From positions 2,480,001 to 2,544,000 of the forward strand of contig NZ_CP071139.1 in NCBI RefSeq assembly GCF_017639205.1: a stretch of DNA of 64,000 bases. The letters run 5' to 3'. Positions within the stretch are counted from its first letter, which is position 1. Each line of letters opens with the position of its first letter. This DNA is from Streptomyces nojiriensis. GTDB taxonomy: Bacteria; Actinomycetota; Actinomycetes; Streptomycetales; Streptomycetaceae. Of this stretch, positions 10,802-16,607 are shown one piece after another. The notes beneath the pieces are model-generated. The model made no database searches and had not been told where the DNA came from. It was given only the letters and a program-made list of their open reading frames with translations. A program made the position numbers and the translations under genes.

Positions 10802-11571
10802 GAACGCCGCCTCCGGTGCCGTTCCCGCTTCCGGTGTCGTTGAACGGTGCGCGGAGCGCCGCGGACGGTCCGGCCGTGCCGATGTCGCCGCAGGCGCTGG
10901 CGGAATCGGCGCTCGCGGCCGTCGGCGCCGGGGCCGGGGAGGTGCTGGTGCATCCGCGGACGCCGTGCGGGCGGGAGAGCCTCTCGCCGCGGGTGGTCGG
11001 ACCGGTGTTGGAGGTGCTGCGGCGTACGGGGGTCGGCGTAGCGCTGTCGGTGCCGGTGTCGATCGCGGCCGAGCCCGATCCGGCGGGGCGGCTGGAGCGG
11101 GTGGCTTCGTGGACGGTGCTGCCGGACCGGGCGGTGGTGCGCTTCGGGCAGCCGGGCGCCGCGGAGCTCGCGCAGGCCCTGCTGGCGCGGGGGGTCGCGG
11201 TGGACGCGGTGGTGCCGCTGGGCGGCGCTGCCGGGCCGGAGCCACTGGCCGCGTTCCTGGCCTGGCCGGTGCGTGAGCCCGCGCGGGTCCGGCTCTCGGC
11301 CGAGCTGGCGGCGGCCGATCCGGCGCTGGTCGCGGGGCTGCGCGCGCTGCCACCCGTACCGGTGCTGCTGTACGGGCGGGACGCGGCCGCCTGGCCGGTG
11401 CTGCGCCTGGCCGCGCGGTGCGGCACCGGCGTGCGGACCGGCGTGGGCGATGTGACGCACCTGCCCGACGGGCGGCCGGCGCGGTCGAATGCCGAACTGG
11501 TGGCGGCGGCCCGGGGAGTGGTGGCGCGGTCGGTGGTGGCGCGGGCGGTCGCTACAGCCGCGAGCCGGTGA
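10798..11571 (+). CDS. divergent 3-keto-5-aminohexanoate cleavage (BKACE) family protein
   Basis: 257 residues, TIM-barrel BKACE/DUF849-like. The N-terminal motif reads VLVHPRTPCGRESLSP and the C-terminal one VRTGVGDVTHLPDG then ARSNAELVAAA, which correspond to family HVHPRD..GRESL and VRVGLED..N..LV. Two features depart from active BKACE enzymes: the first zinc His (HVH) is Leu here, and the C-terminal ED is GD. At about 257 residues it is also short. The fold assignment is reasonably sure, but beta-keto acid cleavage is not. It overlaps the upstream gene by 4 bases and the 3' end of soxR by 20 bases, tail to tail. Confidence 0.7.
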   Translation: MRTPPPVPFPLPVSLNGARSAADGPAVPMSPQALAESALAAVGAGAGEVLVHPRTPCGRESLSPRVVGPVLEVLRRTGVGVALSVPVSIAAEPDPAGRLERVASWTVLPDRAVVRFGQPGAAELAQALLARGVAVDAVVPLGGAAGPEPLAAFLAWPVREPARVRLSAELAAADPALVAGLRALPPVPVLLYGRDAAAWPVLRLAARCGTGVRTGVGDVTHLPDGRPARSNAELVAAARGVVARSVVARAVATAASR

Positions 11572-11995
11572 GCCGCTCGCCGAAGACGTCGTCCGGGTTG
11601 GACAGCGCGCAGGTCTCCATGGACAGGCAGCCGCAGCCGATGCAGTCCGTCAGGTGGTCGCGCAGACGGCTCAGCCGGCTGATGCGTTCGTCGAGTTCGG
11701 CGCGCCAGGCCTCGGAGAGACGGGCCCAGTCCTCGCGGTTGGGGGTGCGCTCCTCGGGGAGCTGGGCGAGCGCCTCGCGAATGCTGGCCAGCGGGATGCC
11801 CACGCGCTGGGCGGCGCGTACGAAGGCCACCCGGCGCAGCGCGTCACGCGTGTAGCGGCGCTGGTTGCCGGAGGTGCGGCGGCTGCTGATCAGGCCCTTG
11901 GCCTCGTAGAAGTGGAGCGCCGAGACGGCGGCGCCGCTCCGGGCGGACAGCTGACCGACGGTGAGCTCGTGGACTTTCTCGGGAATCTGCGGCAC
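11552..11995 (-). CDS. soxR: redox-sensing transcriptional regulator SoxR
   Basis: 147-residue MerR-family regulator. The winged helix (VGQLSARSGAAVSALHFYE) and the dimerisation helix end in the [2Fe-2S] signature CIGCGCLSMETC (C-x2-C-x-C-x5-C), diagnostic for SoxR. In Streptomyces SoxR responds to redox-active metabolites such as actinorhodin rather than to superoxide alone. The start is GTG 11995; no good Shine-Dalgarno precedes it, so a leaderless message is possible. It is divergent from the MaoC gene, sharing 106 bases of control region. I found no dyad resembling the known SoxR box nearby. Confidence 0.93.
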   Translation of the reverse strand: MPQIPEKVHELTVGQLSARSGAAVSALHFYEAKGLISSRRTSGNQRRYTRDALRRVAFVRAAQRVGIPLASIREALAQLPEERTPNREDWARLSEAWRAELDERISRLSRLRDHLTDCIGCGCLSMETCALSNPDDVFGERLTGSRL

Positions 11996-12051
11996 CCGGC
12001 CGAGCGTAGTCGGAGGCCCGTTGACATACGCATACGCCCCCCAGCATGCTG

Positions 12052-12063
12052 AGCAAGCGCTTA
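12052..12063. promoter_or_regulatory. operator-like site before the MaoC gene
   Basis: AGCAAGCGCTTA contains the palindrome AAGCGCTT and is identical over 12 bases to the site at 13281-13292 in front of the nearby TetR gene. It lies 39 bases before the MaoC start, where a repressor would act. Confidence 0.6.
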
Positions 12064-12101
12064 TTCGTCCGTCAGCCGTCCGCGAGAGACAGGAACAGGG
12101 C

Positions 12102-12563
12102 ATGGCCGAGCCGAGGGTCTTCACGTCCGCCGAGGAGCTGCACGCCGGGATCGGCGAACCGCTCGGCCCCAGCGAGTGGCTGGAGGTGGACCAGAAGCGG
12201 ATCGACCTCTTCGCGGACGCCACCGGCGATCACCAGTGGATCCACGTGGACCCGGAGCGCGCAGCGGGCGGACCCTTCGGTTCCACCATCGCGCACGGCT
12301 ATCTGACGCTGTCGCTGCTGCCCAGCCTGGTACCGCAGATCATGCGGGTCGAGGGCATGCGGATGGGCCTCAACTACGGGACGAACAAGGTCCGTTTCCC
12401 GGCGCCGGTGCCGGTCGGTTCCCGGCTGCGCGCCATCGCCGTGATCACGGAGGTCGCGGAGGCGGGCGGCGGCGTACAGGTCACGGCCACCGTCACGGTC
12501 GAACGCGAGGGCGGGGACAAGCCGGTGTGCGTGGCGGAATCGGTGTCGCGCTACTACTTCTGA
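12102..12563 (+). CDS. MaoC-family (R)-specific enoyl-CoA hydratase
   Basis: 153-residue single hot-dog domain. The hydratase-2 motif is clear: DATGDHQWIHVDPERA...GGPFGSTIAHGYLTLSLLP, giving the catalytic Asp/His pair and the (F)GxxIAHG signature; LNYGTNKVRFPAPVPVGS follows. It hydrates or dehydrates short to medium acyl-CoA. Enzymes of this length act as homodimers. The next gene is a convergent TetR that probably controls it: both are preceded by the same AGCAAGCGCTTA sequence. Confidence 0.9.
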   Translation: MAEPRVFTSAEELHAGIGEPLGPSEWLEVDQKRIDLFADATGDHQWIHVDPERAAGGPFGSTIAHGYLTLSLLPSLVPQIMRVEGMRMGLNYGTNKVRFPAPVPVGSRLRAIAVITEVAEAGGGVQVTATVTVEREGGDKPVCVAESVSRYYF

Positions 12564-12595
12564 AGCCCGTCCGGACTGCCGCGCGGAGGCCGGTA

Positions 12596-13231
12596 CTACC
12601 GCGCGGGGGCCGGCCGCGCCGCGACCATGCGGAGCACGAGGTCGGCGTAGAGCCCGCCGACCTCGTCGGGCGTGCGCTGCCCGACCGTGTTGAACCAGCG
12701 GGCCACGTCGATGCACAGCGACAGCACGGCGAGCGTGGTGCCCGGCACGTCGGGGACGTCGAACTCCCCCGCGGCCACCCCGTCGGCGATGATGCGGCGC
12801 ACGGCCGCGTCGCTCTGCCGGCGCAGCGCCACGATCTCGGAGCGGTGCTCCGGAGCGAGGGCGTCGAGCTCGTACTGGACCACGCGCGCGGTGGTGTGGT
12901 GCGCCGCATGCCAGCGCACGAAGGACCGAACGGCCGCATCGAGCCGGTCGGCCGCGCTGCCGGGGCCGTCGGCGGCGGTGGTCAGGATCTCCAGCGCCTT
13001 GTCGTGGCCGATCCGGCTGATCCGGTGGAGCAGCTCTTCCTTGGTCTTGTAGTGGATGTAGAGCGCGGCCGGGCTCATGCCGGCACGGCCCGCGATGTCA
13101 CGTGTGGTGGTGGCGTGGTACCCGCGCTCCGCGAAGGCTTCGACGGCCGCGACGAGCAGCCGCCGTGCGGCGTCGGGGGTGACCTCGGACCACGGCCGGT
13201 AGCCGTCGACCGTATCCTCCGCGCTGCCCAT
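12596..13231 (-). CDS. TetR-family regulator of the MaoC gene
   Basis: 211 residues. The HTH reads TTRDIAGRAGMSPAALYIHYKTKEELL with a C-terminal ligand-binding domain of the acyl-CoA responsive type (ALEILTTAADGPGSAADRLDAAV). It is convergent with the MaoC gene, 32 bases apart. A 12-base identical palindromic sequence occurs before this gene (13281-13292) and before MaoC (12052-12063), so autoregulation plus control of MaoC is the simplest reading. Confidence 0.88.
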   Translation of the reverse strand: MGSAEDTVDGYRPWSEVTPDAARRLLVAAVEAFAERGYHATTTRDIAGRAGMSPAALYIHYKTKEELLHRISRIGHDKALEILTTAADGPGSAADRLDAAVRSFVRWHAAHHTTARVVQYELDALAPEHRSEIVALRRQSDAAVRRIIADGVAAGEFDVPDVPGTTLAVLSLCIDVARWFNTVGQRTPDEVGGLYADLVLRMVAARPAPAR

Positions 13232-13280
13232 CGCTCACTCACCCTTCACCGTGTGGAAGTGAACACCCTACCGGAGGGTG

Positions 13281-13292
13281 AGCAAGCGCTTA
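13281..13292. promoter_or_regulatory. autoregulatory operator of the MaoC-linked TetR
   Basis: AGCAAGCGCTTA, an exact copy of 12052-12063, lies 50 bases before the TetR start at 13231. It is centred on the AAGCGCTT palindrome. Confidence 0.6.
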
Positions 13293-13339
13293 GCGATGTC
13301 GGGCCGGCCGGGCCCGGCGAGCCTCCTGCCCGGGGCCGG

Positions 13340-13627
13340 CTACTTCGGCGCGAAGGGATCGTACTCGGCCATGATCTTCTCCATCCTGGCCTGATCCACG
13401 CGGCTGACGATCTGCGTGACCTCCTGGCGGTCGCGGATCACCTTGGCGAGGGTGAAGGCCGAGGTGGTGAGGTAGAGGACCGCGATGCCGAGGAAGGCCC
13501 GGACCCAGCCGTTCGCCTCCAGGTTGTAGATCCCCACGGACACGGCGCCGATGGCGATGCCGAAGGAGGCGACGGCCTGGCCGTAGTACGCCCCCGTGCT
13601 CTGCTGCTTGACCGGTGTCTCGTTCAT
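13340..13627 (-). CDS. YiaA/YiaB-like two-TM inner membrane protein
   Basis: 95 residues with two hydrophobic segments (SFGIAIGAVSVGIYNL and VRAFLGIAVLYLTTSAFTL) and a charged C-terminal helix ending in AEYDPFAPK. This is the YiaAB membrane-protein layout. ATG 13627 gives the family's MxETPVKQQS-type N-terminus; an in-frame ATG at 13678 would add 17 residues with no family resemblance. Its function is unknown. It lies 110 bases after the downstream end of the acyl-CoA dehydrogenase gene, so it could be read through. Confidence 0.75.
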   Translation of the reverse strand: MNETPVKQQSTGAYYGQAVASFGIAIGAVSVGIYNLEANGWVRAFLGIAVLYLTTSAFTLAKVIRDRQEVTQIVSRVDQARMEKIMAEYDPFAPK

Positions 13628-13737
13628 GGACCGAGCATCGGACGGAACGCCGGAGGGCACATCCGCACGCGTACTCATACGGGTACTCAATCGGCCCCGG
13701 AGGGCCTTGGGCGGCCGCCGGAAGGCCCGGGCGGCCC

Positions 13738-14889
13738 TCAGAAGGCGGAAACCCCGGTGCGGGCGCGGCCGATGAGCAGCTTCTGGATCTGGCTGGTGCC
13801 CTCGTACAGGGTCATCACGCGGGCGTCGCGCAGCAGTTTGCCCGCCGGGTACTCGTCGATGTAGCCGTACCCGCCGTGCACCTGGAGGGCGTTGCTCGCG
13901 GCGCGCACGGCGGCCTCGGAGGCGAAGAGCTTGGCGGTGGAGGACTCGGTGGCGAACGGCTGTCCGCGGTCGATGAGGTCGGCCACCCGCCAGGTCAGCA
14001 GGCGGGCGGCGTCCACGTCGACCGAGATGTCGGCGATGAGCTCCTGGACCAGCTGGTGGTGGGCTATCGGCCGGCCGAACTGCTCCCGCCGGCCGGCGTA
14101 CGAGACGGCCGCGTCCAGGGCCGCCTGCGCGATGCCGACGCAGCCGGCGGCGACCGACATCCGGCCCTTGGCGAGGGCGGACATGGCGACCGAGAAGCCC
14201 TTGCCCTCGGGGCCGAGCATCGCGGAGGCGGGCACGCGGACGCCGTCGAGGACGAGCTCGGCGGTGGCCTGGCCGCGCAGGCCGAGTTTGCCGTGGATCT
14301 CGCGGCGGGTCAGGCCCGGGGTGTCGGTGGGGACGAGGAAGGCGGAGACCCCGCGGTGGCCGGGCTCGTCGCCGGTGCGGGCGAAGAGCAGCACCACGTC
14401 GGCCCAGGTGCCGTTGGTGATGAACATCTTGCTGCCGTCGAGGACGTACGCGTCCCCGGCGCGCACGGCGCGGGTGGTGAGGCTGCCGGCGTCGGAGCCG
14501 GTGCCGGGCTCGGTCAGGCCGAAGCAGCCGAGCGCGTCGCCGGAGCACAGGCGGGGCAGCCAGGCGTGCTTCTGCTCCTCGGTGCCCCAGGCGGCGATGG
14601 TCTTGGCGACGAGGCCGAGGGAGACGGAGACGATCCCGCGCACGGCGGAGTCGCCGCGTCCGAGCTCCTCGGTGACCAGCACGTAGGCGAGGTGGTCGCC
14701 GCCGGAGCCGCCGTACTCCTCGGGGACGGTCAGGCCGAGGAAGCCGAGCGCGCCCAGCTTCTTCACGATGGCCCGGTCCACGCTCTCGGCGCGGTCCCAC
14801 TCGGCGGCGTACGGGACGACCTCGCGCTCGGTGAACTCGCGGGCGAGCCTGCGGACGGCGGTCTGCTCCTCGCTCAGCTCCAGGTTCAC
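13738..14889 (-). CDS. acyl-CoA dehydrogenase
   Basis: 383 residues, full family length. FGLTEPGTGSDAGSL is the substrate/FAD signature in the middle domain. The C-terminal domain has RREQFGRPIAHHQLVQELIADI and LQVHGGYGYIDEYP; the latter holds the usual region around the catalytic Glu, with YEGTSQIQKLLIGR at the end. This is the short/branched-chain type. It is divergent from a TetR gene across 77 bases that hold the palindrome at 14921-14937. The same palindrome precedes the aldehyde dehydrogenase 9 kb away, so it is probably induced together with those alcohol-oxidising enzymes. Confidence 0.93.
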   Translation of the reverse strand: MNLELSEEQTAVRRLAREFTEREVVPYAAEWDRAESVDRAIVKKLGALGFLGLTVPEEYGGSGGDHLAYVLVTEELGRGDSAVRGIVSVSLGLVAKTIAAWGTEEQKHAWLPRLCSGDALGCFGLTEPGTGSDAGSLTTRAVRAGDAYVLDGSKMFITNGTWADVVLLFARTGDEPGHRGVSAFLVPTDTPGLTRREIHGKLGLRGQATAELVLDGVRVPASAMLGPEGKGFSVAMSALAKGRMSVAAGCVGIAQAALDAAVSYAGRREQFGRPIAHHQLVQELIADISVDVDAARLLTWRVADLIDRGQPFATESSTAKLFASEAAVRAASNALQVHGGYGYIDEYPAGKLLRDARVMTLYEGTSQIQKLLIGRARTGVSAF

Positions 14890-14920
14890 CGGGCACCTCC
14901 GGGGCGGGATCGGCGCCTTT

Positions 14921-14937
14921 AACTAGCACCGGTAGTT
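14921..14937. promoter_or_regulatory. TetR-type operator between ACAD and tetR
   Basis: AACTAGCACCGGTAGTT has inverted half-sites AACTA and TAGTT separated by 7 bases. 15 of 17 bases match the site at 23783-23799. It is the only palindrome of this kind in the divergent ACAD/TetR intergenic region. Confidence 0.65.
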
Positions 14938-14966
14938 TATTGCGGGCAGGCCCTACTATGTGGCGC

Positions 14967-15605
14967 ATGGCCAGACCGCGCAAGCCCCTCCTCAGCCGGG
15001 ACCGCATCATCGAGGCGGCCGGCGCCCTGGTGGACGCGGAGGGGCTGGAGGCGGTGTCGACGCGGCGGCTGGCGGCCGCGCTCGGGGTCAGCGGGCCGTC
15101 GCTCTACAACCACTTCCGCACCAAGGACGAGATCCTGGACGCGGTGGCGGACGCGGTGAGCGCGCGGGTGGACCTGTCGATGTTCGACGGCGGCCAGGAC
15201 TGGCGGGCGGCTCTGCACGCGTGGGCGCACTCGTACCGGGACGCCCTGGCGGACCATCCGAACATCGTGCCGGTACTGGCGCGCGGGCCGGGCCGCCGGC
15301 CGGCCGGGCTGCGGCTGGCGGACGCGGTGTTCGGGGCGATGACGGCGGCGGGCTGGCCTGCGGCGCAGGCGACCCGGATCGGCGCCTTGATGCGGTACTT
15401 CATCCTGGGCTCGGCGGTGGCGTCCTTCGCCGGGGGCTTCGTGGACGACCGCACGGCATACGACCCGGCGGACTACCCGCACCTGGGCCAGGCCCACCTG
15501 CTCGCGGAGCGCGGGCGCGAGGTGGACGAGGGCGCCTTCGAGACGGGCCTGGCGGCGCTGCTGGACGGACTGGCCCTGCAGTACGAGGCGCTGCCCGCCC
15601 TCTGA
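14967..15605 (+). CDS. TetR-family regulator (tetracycline-repressor-like C-terminus)
   Basis: 212 residues. The N-terminus MARPRKPLLSRDRIIEAAGALVD (first part) and HTH LAAALGVSGPSLYNHFRTKDEIL mark a TetR/AcrR protein with TetR_C-type effector domain. ATG 14967 is chosen over ATG 14958 because family members begin MARPRK. It is divergent from the acyl-CoA dehydrogenase. Inference: it binds AACTAGC-NN-CGGTAGTT here and upstream of the aldehyde dehydrogenase, which would join ACAD, ALDH and ADH in one regulon. Confidence 0.87.
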   Translation: MARPRKPLLSRDRIIEAAGALVDAEGLEAVSTRRLAAALGVSGPSLYNHFRTKDEILDAVADAVSARVDLSMFDGGQDWRAALHAWAHSYRDALADHPNIVPVLARGPGRRPAGLRLADAVFGAMTAAGWPAAQATRIGALMRYFILGSAVASFAGGFVDDRTAYDPADYPHLGQAHLLAERGREVDEGAFETGLAALLDGLALQYEALPAL

Positions 15606-15615
15606 ACGGGCATCC

Positions 15616-15657
15616 GGTGAGCCGGCGGTGAGCGCGCGGTGAGCTGCGGCGGTGAGT
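15616..15657 (+). promoter_or_regulatory. SARP-type direct heptamer repeats before the SDR gene
   Basis: GGTGAGC occurs at 15616, 15627 and 15638, exactly 11 bases apart, and GGTGAGT at 15651. Heptamers with 11-bp phasing on one face of the helix are the known binding pattern of SARP regulators. They lie 55-96 bases before the SDR start, and a SARP gene is the next gene but one. Confidence 0.6.
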
Positions 15658-15711
15658 CTTGCGCCATCGCCGGATCCACCGAGGACCGGCCGCCGGGCAA
15701 GGGGTAGGGCC

Positions 15712-16530
15712 ATGGGGACGCACACGGGCACGGGCACGGGCACGGGCATGGGCATGAGCACGGGCACGCTGAACGGCAAGACGGCACTGGTGACGGGCGG
15801 TTCGCGCGGAATCGGCCGGGCGGTCGCGCTGCGGCTCGCGGCCGAGGGCGCTCTCGTCGCCGTCCACCACGGCGGCAACGAGGCCGCGGCCGGCGAGACC
15901 GTGGCGCGGATCGAGGCGGCGGGCGGCCGGGCGTTCGCCGTCCCGGCACGGTTCGGCGAGGACGGCGCCGTGGACCGGCTGTTCGAGGGCCTGACCGCGG
16001 GACTGGCGGGGCGGGGGCTGGACATCCTCGTCAACAACGCGGGCATCAGCTCCGGCAACCCGATCGCGCACGTCACCCCCGAGGAGCTCGACCGGCTGCT
16101 CGCCGTCAACGTCAGCGCGCCGTTCTTCGTGGTCCAGCGCGCGCTCGGGCTGCTGAACGACGGCGGCCGCATCGTCAACATGGGTTCGACGGCCAGCCGG
16201 TTCGCCGTCTCCACGCAGATCGGCTACACCATCAGCAAGGCGGCTCTGGAGTCGATGACCCCGTCGCTGGCCAACGAGCTCGGCAGCCGCGGCATCACGG
16301 TGAACACCGTCGCACCCGGCGCCGTGCGGACCGACATGACCGCCGGCCACACCGCCGTCCCCGAGGTGGTCGCCGGGCTGGAATCGATCACGGCGCTCGG
16401 CCGGCTCGGCGAGCCCGAGGACGTCGCCGATGTCGTCGGCTTCCTGGCGGGCCCGCACGGCCGGTGGGTGACCGGCCAGACCATCGACGTCTCGGGCGGA
16501 ACGTACCTCGGCCCGATCGTCCCCGCCTGA
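15712..16530 (+). CDS. short-chain dehydrogenase/reductase beside a SARP regulator
   Basis: 272 residues. The cofactor motif TGGSRGIGRA lies near residue 29, NNAG is followed by the catalytic Ser in GSTAS and Tyr/Lys in YTISKAA, and PG..T is present as APGAVRTDMT; the C-terminus ends in VSGGTY. The N-terminus contains a Thr/Gly run (GTHTGTGTGTGMGMSTG) from a CACGGG hexamer repeat, so starts at later Met codons are possible. ATG 15712 follows GGGGTAGGG. SARP-type repeats precede it and the SARP gene follows after 77 bases. A ketoreductase role in secondary metabolism is inferred from context only. Confidence 0.88.
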   Translation: MGTHTGTGTGTGMGMSTGTLNGKTALVTGGSRGIGRAVALRLAAEGALVAVHHGGNEAAAGETVARIEAAGGRAFAVPARFGEDGAVDRLFEGLTAGLAGRGLDILVNNAGISSGNPIAHVTPEELDRLLAVNVSAPFFVVQRALGLLNDGGRIVNMGSTASRFAVSTQIGYTISKAALESMTPSLANELGSRGITVNTVAPGAVRTDMTAGHTAVPEVVAGLESITALGRLGEPEDVADVVGFLAGPHGRWVTGQTIDVSGGTYLGPIVPA

Positions 16531-16535
16531 TCGAC

Positions 16536-16553
16536 CGGCCGACCGGTCGGCCG
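16536..16553. promoter_or_regulatory. 18-bp perfect palindrome before the SARP gene
   Basis: CGGCCGACCGGTCGGCCG is a perfect dyad located 6 bases after the SDR stop and about 55 bases before the SARP start. It may be an operator for the SARP promoter or a terminator of the SDR transcript; the sequence does not decide. Confidence 0.45.
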
Positions 16554-16607
16554 ATGAATCGATGAATCGAACGATCAACTGATCGACTCCGGTGGATAAT
16601 TACCGGC

